DNA from: Microbacteriaceae bacterium
GTDB taxonomy: Bacteria; Actinomycetota; Actinomycetes; Actinomycetales; Microbacteriaceae
Direction of reading: 5' to 3'
Assembly: GCA_031177985.1 (NCBI GenBank)
Contig: JAPSJW010000002.1
Location: 244,242 to 308,241, forward strand
Length of the DNA: 64,000 nt
Shown here piece after piece: positions 1 to 8,500 of the stretch. The translations under genes were made by a program, and so were the position numbers. The notes under the pieces were generated by a model. That model was not told the DNA's origin and searched no databases. It worked only from the letters and a program-made list of their open reading frames with translations. The first letter of the stretch is position 1. The number at the start of each line of letters is the position of its first letter.

Positions 1-329
1 TTCCACTCGCCGCGCTGAGCTTCCACGGCGACTGAGAGACGCGGCTTCAGCCTCGCTCGCTTGACGAGGTGAGGGTTTCGGCCCTCTAAGCCCGTTGTGA
101 GCGCCGAAACCCTCACCTCGGGCGCTCGCGGCGCGCGAGGTTGCACTTGAGCCCCTCATTTGCTGGAGCCGCGGGGCCCTTCTGCAACCTCGGTGTGACG
201 AGTGGTGCGGGTCTGGGTGCGCCGGGGGGCCGACCTCGCGGGAGGGCCGAAACCCCCACCTCGTTAACGCAACGCAATGCTCACCGCCACCCGTGACGCC
301 GCATCCGCCGGCTCACCTAGCGTTGGGGC
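1..329. repeat. Gene-free region with nested palindromic repeats
   Basis: No credible coding sequence is visible. The stretch holds two strong palindromes. One has arms CGAGGTGAGGGTTTCGG (65-81) and its exact complement at 104-120. The other has arms CGAGGTTGCA (136-145) and TGCAACCTCG (183-192). A further near copy of the first left arm plus flank lies inverted at 242-263. Similar sequence recurs at 18452-18520 and 40856-40918, so this looks like a cluster of a dispersed intergenic repeat. Its last bases carry the promoter of the next gene. Confidence 0.7.
318..323 (+). promoter_or_regulatory. -10-like hexamer TAGCGT, leaderless start
   Basis: TAGCGT ends 6 nt before the ATG at 330, which puts the expected transcription start on the start codon itself. 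No Shine-Dalgarno sequence is needed or seen. Confidence 0.55.
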
Positions 330-1211
330 ATGCGAGTGCTGCTGGCGGGGGGGAGCGGGGCGATCGGCCGCGCCATGATCCCTCAGCTGCTAGCGGCGGG
401 TCACGAGGTGACCGCCACGACACGCACCCCCGGATCGCTCGAGGGCAGCGGCGCGGATGAGCTGGTCGCCGACCTGAGGGACCGCGCCGGATTCCTCGCC
501 GTCGTCGCCGATCGGCGGTTCGACGCGGTCGTGCACGAGGCGACCGCGCTGCGCCGCCCCCCGCTGCGGCACCACGACCTCCGGGCGACCGACCGGCTGC
601 GGCACGAGGGGACGAGCACTCTGATCGCTGCCGCGCGGCGCACGGGCGCCACCCGATTCGTCGCGGCCTCGTCGGCGCTCGGCTACGGGCTGCGCGACCA
701 CGGCATGACGCCGCTCGACGAATCCGCTCCGTTCGGCGAGGCGGGGGAGACGCCGACTGCCGAGTCGATGACCGCCCTGTTGAGCCTCGAGCAGCAGACC
801 AGGGCCGCCGACGGCATCTCCGTGCGGTACGGCATCGTCCACGGACCGCACAGCGGGGTGGCTCCGGTGCCCCGCGACTGGCTGGGACTCCTGCCCTGGG
901 TGCACGTCGACGACGCGGCACGCGCCGCCGTGCTGGCGCTCGACCGTGGAACCCCGGGTTCCGCCTACAACGTGGTCGACGACGCCCCGGCCTCGTGGCG
1001 CGAGGTCATGGAGCACCGTGCCGTGCAGCGCGGCACCCGGCGACCCCTCGTGCTGCGCGAGGGGATGTGGCGCACCGTCGCCCCCTACCTCGCCGAGGTG
1101 GTGACGGCGACCGCCATGCGGGTGTCGAACGAGTCAGCCCGCAGCGAACTCGGCTGGATTCCGGCCGTTCCGAGCTATCGCGCCCGGCCGGTCGTCGGTG
1201 CCTCGAACTAG
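330..1211 (+). CDS. NAD-dependent epimerase/dehydratase-like (atypical extended SDR) protein
   Basis: A 293-aa protein with a Rossmann nucleotide-binding start, GGSGAIG at residues 7-13 after a hydrophobic strand, as in extended short-chain dehydrogenases. The region around VAASSALGYG matches the family's serine strand. Where a YxxxK catalytic pair is expected the sequence reads SMTALLSLEQQ, so Tyr and Lys appear to be missing. This would make it an atypical SDR that may bind a nucleotide without classic redox or epimerase chemistry. The substrate is unknown. The start is supported by a hexamer positioned for a leaderless transcript. It is followed closely by mfd, which has its own promoter-like box. 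Confidence 0.8.
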   Translation: MRVLLAGGSGAIGRAMIPQLLAAGHEVTATTRTPGSLEGSGADELVADLRDRAGFLAVVADRRFDAVVHEATALRRPPLRHHDLRATDRLRHEGTSTLIAAARRTGATRFVAASSALGYGLRDHGMTPLDESAPFGEAGETPTAESMTALLSLEQQTRAADGISVRYGIVHGPHSGVAPVPRDWLGLLPWVHVDDAARAAVLALDRGTPGSAYNVVDDAPASWREVMEHRAVQRGTRRPLVLREGMWRTVAPYLAEVVTATAMRVSNESARSELGWIPAVPSYRARPVVGASN

Positions 1212-1214
1212 ACT
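1209..1214 (+). promoter_or_regulatory. -10-like hexamer TAGACT upstream of mfd
   Basis: TAGACT ends exactly 6 nt before the GTG at 1221 and overlaps the stop codon of the preceding gene. This predicts a leaderless mfd mRNA. Confidence 0.55.
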
Positions 1215-1220
1215 CTTCCG

Positions 1221-4200
1221 GTGACTCTTTCCGGGATGATTCCGGGGCTCTCGCGCGCCCAGACGTTCGCGCGTGCGCTCGAGTCCGCCCCGCGCAGCGC
1301 CGACTTCTCCGCGGTCGACGGCCTCCGCGTGCCCCTGCTCGCCGCCCTGCTCGAACGCCGGGAGGGGCCGCGGGCGCTGCTCGCGATCGCCGCGACGGGG
1401 CGCGAGGCCGAAGCCGTGCGCACCGCCCTCCCGTGCTGGATGCCCGGGGTCGAGGTGCTGGAGTTCCCGGCCTGGGAGACCCTGCCCCACGAGCGGCTGA
1501 GCCCCTCCGCCGAGACCGTCGGCAAGCGCATCCGCGCGTTGCGTCGGCTGCAGCGCTGGGAGGAGAACCCCCAGGGCACCCTCGTGCTCGTCGCCTCGGT
1601 GCGGGCGGTGCTGCAGCCGATCGCCGCCGGCCTCATCGATGATGAGCCGATCGTGCTCGAGCGCGGCGCGCGCGGCACCGAGCTGAGCGACCTCGTGGGC
1701 CGGCTCGTCGACCTGGCGTACTCGCGGGTCGACATGGTCACCCGACGCGGCGAGTTCGCGGTGCGCGGCGGCATCGTCGACGTCTTCCCGCCCACCGAGG
1801 AGCACCCCGTCCGCGTCGAGCTCTTCGGCGACGAGGTGGATGAGCTGAAGCACTTCTCCGTCGCCGACCAGCGCTCGCTGCCGGGCGACGTCACCCGCGT
1901 CGAGCTGGAGCCGAGCCGCGAGGTTCTGCTCACCCCATCCGTTCGCCAGCGGGCCGCCGAGATGCAGCACGAGTTCCCGAGCCTCGGCCAGATGCTCGCG
2001 AAGATCGCCGAGGGCATTCCGGTGGAGGGGATGGAGTCGCTCGCCCCCGCGCTCGTCGACCGGCTCGTGCCCGTCACGAGCTACCTGCCGACGGATGCGG
2101 CGATCGCCGTGCTCTCCCCGGAGCGGGTCGCGACCCGCGCCGTCAGCCTCGTCGAGACGAACCGCGAGTTCCTGCACGCGGCGTGGAACGCCGCGACGGC
2201 GGGCGCCGAGAGCCCGATCGACCTCGACGCGGGCGACTTCCTGACCGTGCAGCAGCTGCGCGAGCGCTCGGGTGACCGCCCGTGGTGGACGATCTCCAGC
2301 TTCGACGCCGGCGTGGAGGCCGACGACGACTATGTGCGCGTCGAGGGCGCCTCGGTGCCGAGCTTCACCGGCCAGGTGGCCGGCGCTGTCGAGCACGTCA
2401 AGGATCGTGCCCAGAACGGTTGGACGCTCGCGGTGGTGGCTGCGGGCCACGGCATGGTGGAGCGCGCCGCGGACGTGCTGGCGGAGGCCGGTGTTCCCGC
2501 ACGCATCGTCGACGGCGAGCTGACGGATGTCGAGCCGGGCGTCGTGCACCTCGTCGCCGGCAGCGTCGAGCACGGCTTCGAGCTGCCTGAGGCGAAGGTC
2601 GCCGTGCTCAGCGAGGCGGAGTTCTACGGGCGGAGCGCCGGCTACGGCGCCCGCGCCGAGAAGAAGCTCGCGAGCCGGCGCAAGAACGTCGTCGACCCGC
2701 TGCAGCTGAAGACCGGCGACTACGTCGTGCACGAGACGCACGGCATCGGCCGGTTCGTCGAGCTCGTGCAGCGCGAGGTCGCGAGCGGCACCTCGACGCG
2801 GGGGCGGCTCGCGGGCTCGACCCAGCGCGAGAAGGTCGTGCGCGAGTACCTCGTCATCGAGTACGCGCCGTCGAAGCGCGGCATGCCGGGCGACCGGCTC
2901 TACGTGCCGACCGACCAGCTCGACCAGCTCACCCGCTACGTGGGCGGCGAGGACCCGACGCTCAGCAAGATGGGCGGCAGCGACTGGGCGGCCGCCAAGG
3001 GCCGCGCCCGCAAGGCGGTGCGCGACATCGCGGTCGAGCTCGTCAAGCTGTACAGCGCGCGGATGGCGAGCCAGGGCTTCGCCTTCCCCGCCGACACCCC
3101 GTGGCAGCGGGAGCTCGAGGAGGCGTTCCCCTACGCGGAGACGAATGACCAGCTGACCACGATCGACGAGGTCAAGGCCGACATGGAGCGCCCGATCCCG
3201 ATGGATCGGCTGCTGTCGGGCGACGTCGGCTACGGCAAGACGGAGGTCGCGGTGCGCGCCGCGTTCAAGGCGGTGCAGGGCGGCAAGCAGGTCGCGATGA
3301 TCGTGCCGACGACGCTGCTGGTGCGCCAGCACCTCGAGACCTTCCAGGAGCGGTTCGCCGGGTTCCCCGTGCATCTGAAGCCGCTCAGCCGGTTCCAGAC
3401 CGACAAGGAGGTGCGCGAGACGCTCGCGGGCCTCGCCGACGGCACCGTCGACGTCGTCATCGGAACCCACCGCATCCTCTCGAACAATGTCGTGTTCAAG
3501 GACCTCGGTCTCGTCATCATCGACGAGGAGCAGCGCTTCGGCGTCGAGCACAAGGATGCGCTGAAGAAGCTGAAGACCAACGTCGACGTGCTCGCGATGA
3601 GCGCGACGCCGATCCCGCGCACCCTGGAGATGGCGGTGACCGGCATCCGGGAGATGTCGACGCTCGCGACGCCTCCCGAGGACCGGCACCCCATCCTCAC
3701 CTTCGTGGGTCCGCGCTCGGATCAGCAGATCACCGCCGCGATCCGGCGGGAGCTGCTGCGCGAAGGACAGGTGTTCTTCGTGCACAACCGGGTGAGCAGC
3801 ATCAACCGCGTCGCCTCGCAGATCGCCGAGCTCGTGCCCGAGGCGCGGGTGGCGGTCGCGCACGGCAAGCTGAGCGAGCAGGCGCTCGAGCAGGTCATGG
3901 TCGATTTCTGGGAACGCAGGTTCGATGTGCTCGTGTCGACCACGATCATCGAGACGGGCCTCGACATCGCGAACGCGAACACGCTCATCATCGACCAGGC
4001 GGACAAGTACGGCCTCTCGCAGCTGCACCAGCTGCGCGGTCGCGTCGGTCGCGGGCGGGAGCGTGCCTACGCGTACTTCCTCTACGACGCCGAGAAGCCG
4101 CTCAGCGAGACCGCCCACGACCGCCTCGCGACCATCGCGGCGAACAACGAGCTCGGCGCGGGCATGCAGATCGCGCTGAAGGACCTCGAGATCCGCGGTG

Positions 4201-4808
4201 CGGGCAACCTGCTCGGCGGCGAGCAGTCGGGTCACATCGCGGGCGTCGGCTTCGACCTCTACCTGCGGATGATCGGCGAGGCCGTCAGCGCCTTCCGCGG
4301 CGACGTGGCGGAGGGTCAGACCGAGCTCAGGCTCGAGCTGCCCGTCGACGCGCACATCCCCGAGGAGTACGTCGAGAGCGAGCGACTGCGGCTGGAGGCC
4401 TACCAGAAGCTCTCGATCGCGAGCTCGCCGACGTCGACCCCCGAGCAGATCGATCTCGTGCTGGAGGAGCTGACCGACCGCTATGGCGACCCGCCCGAGC
4501 AGGTGCGTCACCTGATCTCGGTCTCCCGCCTGCGCCGTCGCGCCGTCAAGGCGGGGCTCAGCGAGGTCGTCGCCATGGGGCAGAACCTGCGCATCGCGGG
4601 CATGCCGCTGGCCGACTCGCTGCAGGTGCGCCTGCAGCGCCTCTACCCGGGCGCGAAGTACTTCACGCAGACGAAGTCGATGTCGGTGCCGCTGCCGAAC
4701 CGCTCCGGGCAGCCGCTGCCCGACGAGGCGCTCATCGCCTGGGTCGGCGATCTGCTGAACGCGCTCTATCCCGAGCCGGTGCCGGTTCCGGAGACCGAGT
4801 CGGCGTAG
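1221..4808 (+). CDS. mfd: Transcription-repair coupling factor Mfd
   Basis: A 1195-aa ATP-dependent translocase that pushes stalled RNA polymerase off lesions and recruits UvrA. The length is normal for Mfd. Order of parts: UvrB-like N-terminal module (about 1-450); a CarD-like RNA polymerase interaction domain with GDYVVHETHGIGRFVE near residue 498; superfamily 2 helicase motifs, Walker A GDVGYGKTE near 667, DEEQ box near 768 and QLRGRVGRGRERAYAYF near 937; then the C-terminal TRCF domain (about 1040-1150). The start is GTG, chosen because a TAGACT box lies 6 nt upstream. In M. tuberculosis mfd also precedes mazG, eno and the ftsB-like gene, although here other genes are interposed. Confidence 0.98.
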   Translation: MTLSGMIPGLSRAQTFARALESAPRSADFSAVDGLRVPLLAALLERREGPRALLAIAATGREAEAVRTALPCWMPGVEVLEFPAWETLPHERLSPSAETVGKRIRALRRLQRWEENPQGTLVLVASVRAVLQPIAAGLIDDEPIVLERGARGTELSDLVGRLVDLAYSRVDMVTRRGEFAVRGGIVDVFPPTEEHPVRVELFGDEVDELKHFSVADQRSLPGDVTRVELEPSREVLLTPSVRQRAAEMQHEFPSLGQMLAKIAEGIPVEGMESLAPALVDRLVPVTSYLPTDAAIAVLSPERVATRAVSLVETNREFLHAAWNAATAGAESPIDLDAGDFLTVQQLRERSGDRPWWTISSFDAGVEADDDYVRVEGASVPSFTGQVAGAVEHVKDRAQNGWTLAVVAAGHGMVERAADVLAEAGVPARIVDGELTDVEPGVVHLVAGSVEHGFELPEAKVAVLSEAEFYGRSAGYGARAEKKLASRRKNVVDPLQLKTGDYVVHETHGIGRFVELVQREVASGTSTRGRLAGSTQREKVVREYLVIEYAPSKRGMPGDRLYVPTDQLDQLTRYVGGEDPTLSKMGGSDWAAAKGRARKAVRDIAVELVKLYSARMASQGFAFPADTPWQRELEEAFPYAETNDQLTTIDEVKADMERPIPMDRLLSGDVGYGKTEVAVRAAFKAVQGGKQVAMIVPTTLLVRQHLETFQERFAGFPVHLKPLSRFQTDKEVRETLAGLADGTVDVVIGTHRILSNNVVFKDLGLVIIDEEQRFGVEHKDALKKLKTNVDVLAMSATPIPRTLEMAVTGIREMSTLATPPEDRHPILTFVGPRSDQQITAAIRRELLREGQVFFVHNRVSSINRVASQIAELVPEARVAVAHGKLSEQALEQVMVDFWERRFDVLVSTTIIETGLDIANANTLIIDQADKYGLSQLHQLRGRVGRGRERAYAYFLYDAEKPLSETAHDRLATIAANNELGAGMQIALKDLEIRGAGNLLGGEQSGHIAGVGFDLYLRMIGEAVSAFRGDVAEGQTELRLELPVDAHIPEEYVESERLRLEAYQKLSIASSPTSTPEQIDLVLEELTDRYGDPPEQVRHLISVSRLRRRAVKAGLSEVVAMGQNLRIAGMPLADSLQVRLQRLYPGAKYFTQTKSMSVPLPNRSGQPLPDEALIAWVGDLLNALYPEPVPVPETESA

Positions 4809-4817
4809 GGACAGGCC

Positions 4818-5087
4818 CTAGCGCCACTCGGCGAAGAACTCCTCGATCGTCTTCGTCTCGAGGTCGTCGCGCACCTGCGCCAGCAGGTACTCGGGGGAGC
4901 CGACATCCGCTTTCGTGCGCAGCACGACGGCCCCGGTGTCCTTGCGGCGCACCACGAGGTCGTGCAGCACCGGGAGCTCGCCCGCGGCGACCCGGAGCGC
5001 GTTGTCCGCCAGGTGCTTCAGACGACTGACGCCGTGCGGCCGATGAGGCTCGAGAGCCGCCTCGAGGTGCTCCGCCGCGCGATCCAT
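4818..5087 (-). CDS. Small conserved-looking hypothetical protein
   Basis: An 89-aa soluble protein rich in charged residues, with no signal peptide or membrane segment. The C-terminal part (LLAQVRDDLETKTIEEFFAEWR) looks helical. I do not recognise a family. It is convergent with mfd (9-bp gap) and divergent from the DHA2 exporter. Upstream of the ATG a GATACT hexamer stands 7 nt away and a GGAG is also present, so the start is credible. Its function cannot be inferred beyond a possible link to the divergent exporter through the shared upstream region. Confidence 0.7.
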   Translation of the reverse strand: MDRAAEHLEAALEPHRPHGVSRLKHLADNALRVAAGELPVLHDLVVRRKDTGAVVLRTKADVGSPEYLLAQVRDDLETKTIEEFFAEWR

Positions 5088-5125
5088 GCTCTCCAGTATC
5101 CCGGCAGGGGAATGTCCTGGGCAGG

Positions 5126-6613
5126 GTGCAGAGTTGTCTGCAGGGACTGCAGTATTCCCTGGGAAGGCACATCCTGAGTTCTCTCGACGTCGGTCTGCGC
5201 TCCGAGCGCGGTCCCATCCTCCTGTCCCTGATGGTCACGACGGGCCTCATCGCGATCGACGCGACGATCCTCGCGACCGCCGTGCCGTCGATCGTCGACG
5301 ACCTGGGCGGGTTCACGGAGTTCCCGTGGCTGTTCTCGATCTACCTGCTCGCCCAGGCGGTGTCGGTGCCGCTCTACGCGAAGCTGTCGGACATCGTCGG
5401 GCGCAAGCCCGTCATCCTCGTCGGCATCGGGCTGTTCCTGCTCGGCTCGATCCTCTGCGGGCTCGCCTGGAGCATGCCGGCGCTGATCGCCTTCCGCGCC
5501 ATCCAGGGACTCGGCGCCGGAGCGGTGCAGCCGATGTCGATCACGATCGCCGGCGACATCTACACGATCCAGGAGCGCGCGAAGGCCCAGGGCTACATCG
5601 CGAGCGTGTGGGGAGTGTCGAGCGTCGTGGGTCCCACCCTCGGCGGGCTGTTCAGCCAGTTCCTCGACTGGCGCTGGATCTTCTTCGTCAACATCCCGCT
5701 GTGCCTGCTCGCCGCGTTCCTGCTGTGGCGCAACTTCCACGAGCGCATCGAGAAGCGCGAGCACCGCATCGACTACCTCGGTGCCGGGTTGCTGACCGTG
5801 TCGATGTCGCTCCTCATCCTCGGCGTGCTCGAGGGGGGTCAGGCCTGGGCGTGGGACTCCCCGCTCAGCATCGCCGTGTTCTCGGTGGGCGTGGCCCTGC
5901 TCGTCGCGTTCGTGCTCGCGGAGCGGCGGGCCGCTGAGCCCGTGCTGCCGCTCTGGACGGTGTCGCGTCGACTGCTGCTGACGACGGCGCTCATCTCGCT
6001 CGGTGTCGGCGCCCTCGTCGTCGGTCTCACCTCCTATGTGCCCACCTACCTCGAGGGGTCGCTGGGGGTCACTCCGCTCGTCGCCGGGCTCGCCCTCGCG
6101 CCGCTGACGCTCGGCTGGCCGATCGCCGCGAGTCTCTCGGGCCGCCTCTACCTGCGGTTCGGGTTCCGCACCACGGCGCTGATCGGCATGACGATCGCGC
6201 TCGTGGGGGCGGCGGCGCTCGCGGCGACGTCCGCCACGCCTGACATCGTCGTCGTCGGGGTGTCCTGCTTCGTGATCGGCGCGGGCATGGGTTTCGTGGC
6301 CGTCCCGACTCTCATCGCCGCGCAGTCGAGCGTCGGCTGGAGCGAGCGCGGGGTCGTCACCGGGGCGAACATGTTCGCTCGCTCGATCGGCTCGTCGGTC
6401 GGCGTCGCGATCTTCGGAGCGGTCGCCAACGCAATCTTCGCCGCCCGTGGCGCGGACGAGACGGATCCGGCGGCGGTCACCGCCGCGTCGGGCGCGGTCT
6501 TCCTCGCCGTCGCGATCGCGGCCGTGCTGACCGTCGTGGCGACCCTCGCGATGCCCCGCACGCCGGTGGCTCGCGCCGCGGGAGATGCGGCACCGGAGCC
6601 CACGGCCGCCTGA
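5126..6613 (+). CDS. MFS drug exporter, DHA2 (14-TM, EmrB/QacA) family
   Basis: A 495-aa proton-driven multidrug efflux permease in the inner membrane. The sequence is almost continuously hydrophobic, consistent with 14 transmembrane helices. It carries the MFS motif A-like loop KLSDIVGRKP near residue 88 and a DHA2-type early motif (IAIDATILATAVPSIVDDLG). The start is uncertain. GTG 5126 is the first usable codon, but the DNA there is palindromic. The next standard codon is ATG 5231, which would cut into the conserved N-terminus. CTG 5174 has GGAAGG about 6 nt upstream and would give a natural N-terminus. The substrate is unknown. Confidence 0.88.
   Translation: MQSCLQGLQYSLGRHILSSLDVGLRSERGPILLSLMVTTGLIAIDATILATAVPSIVDDLGGFTEFPWLFSIYLLAQAVSVPLYAKLSDIVGRKPVILVGIGLFLLGSILCGLAWSMPALIAFRAIQGLGAGAVQPMSITIAGDIYTIQERAKAQGYIASVWGVSSVVGPTLGGLFSQFLDWRWIFFVNIPLCLLAAFLLWRNFHERIEKREHRIDYLGAGLLTVSMSLLILGVLEGGQAWAWDSPLSIAVFSVGVALLVAFVLAERRAAEPVLPLWTVSRRLLLTTALISLGVGALVVGLTSYVPTYLEGSLGVTPLVAGLALAPLTLGWPIAASLSGRLYLRFGFRTTALIGMTIALVGAAALAATSATPDIVVVGVSCFVIGAGMGFVAVPTLIAAQSSVGWSERGVVTGANMFARSIGSSVGVAIFGAVANAIFAARGADETDPAAVTAASGAVFLAVAIAAVLTVVATLAMPRTPVARAAGDAAPEPTAA
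5127..5142. promoter_or_regulatory. Palindromic operator-like site TGCAGA-N4-TCTGCA
   Basis: A perfect 6-4-6 inverted repeat lies in the divergent region between the 89-aa gene and the DHA2 exporter. It is followed by further CTGCAG and CAGTAT-type repeats (5093-5099 and 5149-5155). It overlaps the first usable GTG of the exporter frame, which suggests regulatory DNA rather than coding sequence here. Confidence 0.4.
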
Positions 6614-6647
6614 GCGGCGGCGCCCAGCCGGATCTCAGGGCCGTGGG

Positions 6648-6653
6648 TAGCGT
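6648..6653 (+). promoter_or_regulatory. -10-like hexamer TAGCGT upstream of the DUF1992 gene
   Basis: TAGCGT ends 6 nt before the ATG at 6660, the leaderless arrangement repeated through this window. Confidence 0.5.
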
Positions 6654-6659
6654 GGAGGG

Positions 6660-7238
6660 ATGGCTGACGACCCACGCCTGGAGGCGGCGCGCTACCGTCT
6701 CGAGCGGGACGCCCCGGCCGAGCCGCCCGCACCGGCGGACGAGGCGGATGCGCGTCGATCCGCCCGCGTGCCGCCCCCGCTGTCGTCGTCGCAGGTCGCC
6801 GACCTGCGTGTGCAGGAGGCGATGCGCCGCGGCGACTTCGAGAACCTCCCCGGCGCGGGGAAACCGCTGCCGGGACTCGGCGGCAGGCACGACCCCGACT
6901 GGTGGATCCGCCGCAAGATCCAGGACGAGCGGCTCACCGGCATCGGCCCGCCGGCCCTCGTGCTGCGCAAGGAGGGGGAGGAGCTCGACGCGCGCCTCGA
7001 CTCGCTGGCGAACGAGACGGATGTGCGAGCCGCCCTCGAGGACTTCAACCGCCGGGTGATCGAGGCGCGCCGTCAGCTGCTCGGTGGTCCGCCGGTCGTC
7101 ACGCCAACGCGGGACGTCGACGCCGAGCTGCAGGCCTGGCGGAACAGGCGCGCGGCACGGCTCCGCGCCAACGCGGAGCGCGCGGCCGCCGCACAGGAGG
7201 AGCGGCGAAGGTCCCGACGCTGGGGGCGCCGACGCTAG
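6660..7238 (+). CDS. DUF1992 (DnaJ-homologue C28-type) domain protein
   Basis: A 192-aa soluble protein with the DUF1992 core: [20 protein letters not shown] at about residues 51-70, then [13 protein letters not shown] (78-90) and a helical tail. The domain is widespread in bacteria and in the eukaryotic DNAJC28 protein, but its biochemical role is not established. The first 40 residues are Pro/Ala/Asp rich and probably flexible. The C-terminal 40 residues are Arg/Ala rich. The gene converges on the F420-type oxidoreductase, and their ends overlap by 4 bp (7235-7238). Confidence 0.88.
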   Translation: MADDPRLEAARYRLERDAPAEPPAPADEADARRSARVPPPLSSSQVADLRVQEAMRRGDFENLPGAGKPLPGLGGRHDPDWWIRRKIQDERLTGIGPPALVLRKEGEELDARLDSLANETDVRAALEDFNRRVIEARRQLLGGPPVVTPTRDVDAELQAWRNRRAARLRANAERAAAAQEERRRSRRWGRRR

Positions 7239-7681
7239 TCGGTGCGGGTGAGCACGAACACCGGGATCTCCCGGTCGGTCTTCGTCTGATAGTCCGCGTA
7301 CGCCGGCCAGGTCGCGACGGCGCGCTCCCACCAGACCGCCTTCTCCTCGCCGAACACCTCGCGGGCCAGGTAGTCGTGCTTCTCCGCCCCGTCCTGCAGC
7401 TCGACGTGCGGGTTCTTCGTGATGTTCCAGTACCAGACGGGGTGCTTGGGAGCGCCGCCGAGCGAGGCGACGACGGCGTACTCGCCCTCGTGCTCGACCC
7501 GCATGAGCGCCGTCTTGCGCAGCTTGCCCGACTTCGCGCCGACGGTCGTGAGCACGATGACGGGGCGGCCGCGCAGGGTGGCTCCCTCGCGTCCTCCGGT
7601 CGCCTCGTAGGTCTCCGCCTGGGTGCGTGCCCAGTCGGCCGTGCTGGGTTCGTATTCTCCGGTGAGCGGCATGTTGTTCAC
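7235..7681 (-). CDS. Deazaflavin-dependent oxidoreductase (DDN-type nitroreductase family)
   Basis: A 148-aa split-barrel protein matching the F420-dependent nitroreductase family (mycobacterial Ddn relatives). Diagnostic stretches are [20 protein letters not shown] and [18 protein letters not shown], followed by NPHVELQDG and the terminal IPVFVLTR. Such enzymes reduce quinones or other acceptors with reduced F420. The physiological substrate here is unknown. It fits with cofC and cofD about 3 kb away. The first codon is GTG 7681; an in-frame ATG at 7672 is an alternative start that loses only three residues. It lies 19 bp after a CPBP protease gene on the same strand. Confidence 0.88.
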   Translation of the reverse strand: MNNMPLTGEYEPSTADWARTQAETYEATGGREGATLRGRPVIVLTTVGAKSGKLRKTALMRVEHEGEYAVVASLGGAPKHPVWYWNITKNPHVELQDGAEKHDYLAREVFGEEKAVWWERAVATWPAYADYQTKTDREIPVFVLTRTD

Positions 7682-7700
7682 AGCGCTGTCGGCGGCCGAG

Positions 7701-8459
7701 CTATTCCTTCTCGTGCACCCGATTCAGCACGACGGGGATGAGCACCAGCGAGCGGAGGTCGACGAGCGCGTGCACCAGCATCGCCCAGAGGATGCTGCCG
7801 GTCGCGATGTAGATGAGAAGAAAGGCGGCCCCGAGCACCGTCGACGCGAGCACTCCGGCGACGCCCTGGTAGAGGTGCAGCACGCCGAACAGAGCCACGC
7901 TCGCGACGCAGGCGAGCAGTGCGCTGCCGCTCAGGCCGAAGAGGAGCGCCGGCACCGCGAGGCGGAACAGCAGCTCCTCGACGACACCGGCGTTGAGGGA
8001 GAGGAGCGCACCCCAGCGCAGCTCGGCGCGGTTGCGCGGCAGCAGCGCGCCGACGTCGCCGACCGTCGTGATCTCACCCTGGCGGCGCGCCAGCACGACG
8101 ATGAGCACGGTGCCGCCGACGAGGAGCACGAGGAGCCCGATCCCGAGTGCCGCCGCGAGCCCGGCGGGAAGAGCCGAGAGCAGAGGCACCGGCCAGAGCA
8201 GCGCCGCCTCGGCCAGGAACGGCTCCGCGAATCCGCCCGCTGCCAGGAGCACCACGATCGACGCACCGCCGAACAGCGCGAGCGACTGCAGCAGCCAGGT
8301 GCGGAACACCCGCTGTCGGCTCCGGGTGCTGCGCAGCCTCCGGAAGCGGCGGTACTGGATGCGGTCCCGGCGGAGCGCGTTCCAGATGAGCACGCCCAGC
8401 AGCGCCGCGAGGACGAGCCCGAGCACCGCCGTCGTGATCGGGGAGTCGGCGGGCAGCAC
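7701..8459 (-). CDS. CPBP-family intramembrane metalloprotease
   Basis: A 252-aa polytopic membrane protein of the CPBP (Abi/CAAX protease-like) family, predicted to act as an intramembrane glutamic-type endopeptidase. The three family motifs are present: EELLFR in the first conserved helix, HLYQG in the second, and HALVD in the third. The N-terminal 130 residues hold about three extra helices and a basic loop ([21 protein letters not shown]). The GTG start is preceded by GACGAT with 6-nt spacing. It is divergent from mazG. The substrate is unknown. A second CPBP protein lies at 59615-60376. Confidence 0.87.
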   Translation of the reverse strand: MLPADSPITTAVLGLVLAALLGVLIWNALRRDRIQYRRFRRLRSTRSRQRVFRTWLLQSLALFGGASIVVLLAAGGFAEPFLAEAALLWPVPLLSALPAGLAAALGIGLLVLLVGGTVLIVVLARRQGEITTVGDVGALLPRNRAELRWGALLSLNAGVVEELLFRLAVPALLFGLSGSALLACVASVALFGVLHLYQGVAGVLASTVLGAAFLLIYIATGSILWAMLVHALVDLRSLVLIPVVLNRVHEKE

Positions 8460-8500
8460 CGTCTCATCGTCCCATCCGTCGTCGATGCGAGGATGGGCGC

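Noticed and set aside
65..263. Possible CRISPR array at the left end
   Set aside because: The repeats are inverted, not evenly spaced direct repeats, and differ in sequence; no cas genes are present.
1134..4511. A 1125-codon open frame on the minus strand
   Set aside because: It is antisense to mfd, rich in Arg/His/Leu/Asp repeats typical of high-GC shadow frames, has no family resemblance, and mfd is unmistakable.
4818..6613. The 89-aa protein and exporter as a toxin-antitoxin or defence pair
   Set aside because: They are divergent, the small protein has no toxin or antitoxin motif, and the partner is a standard DHA2 exporter.
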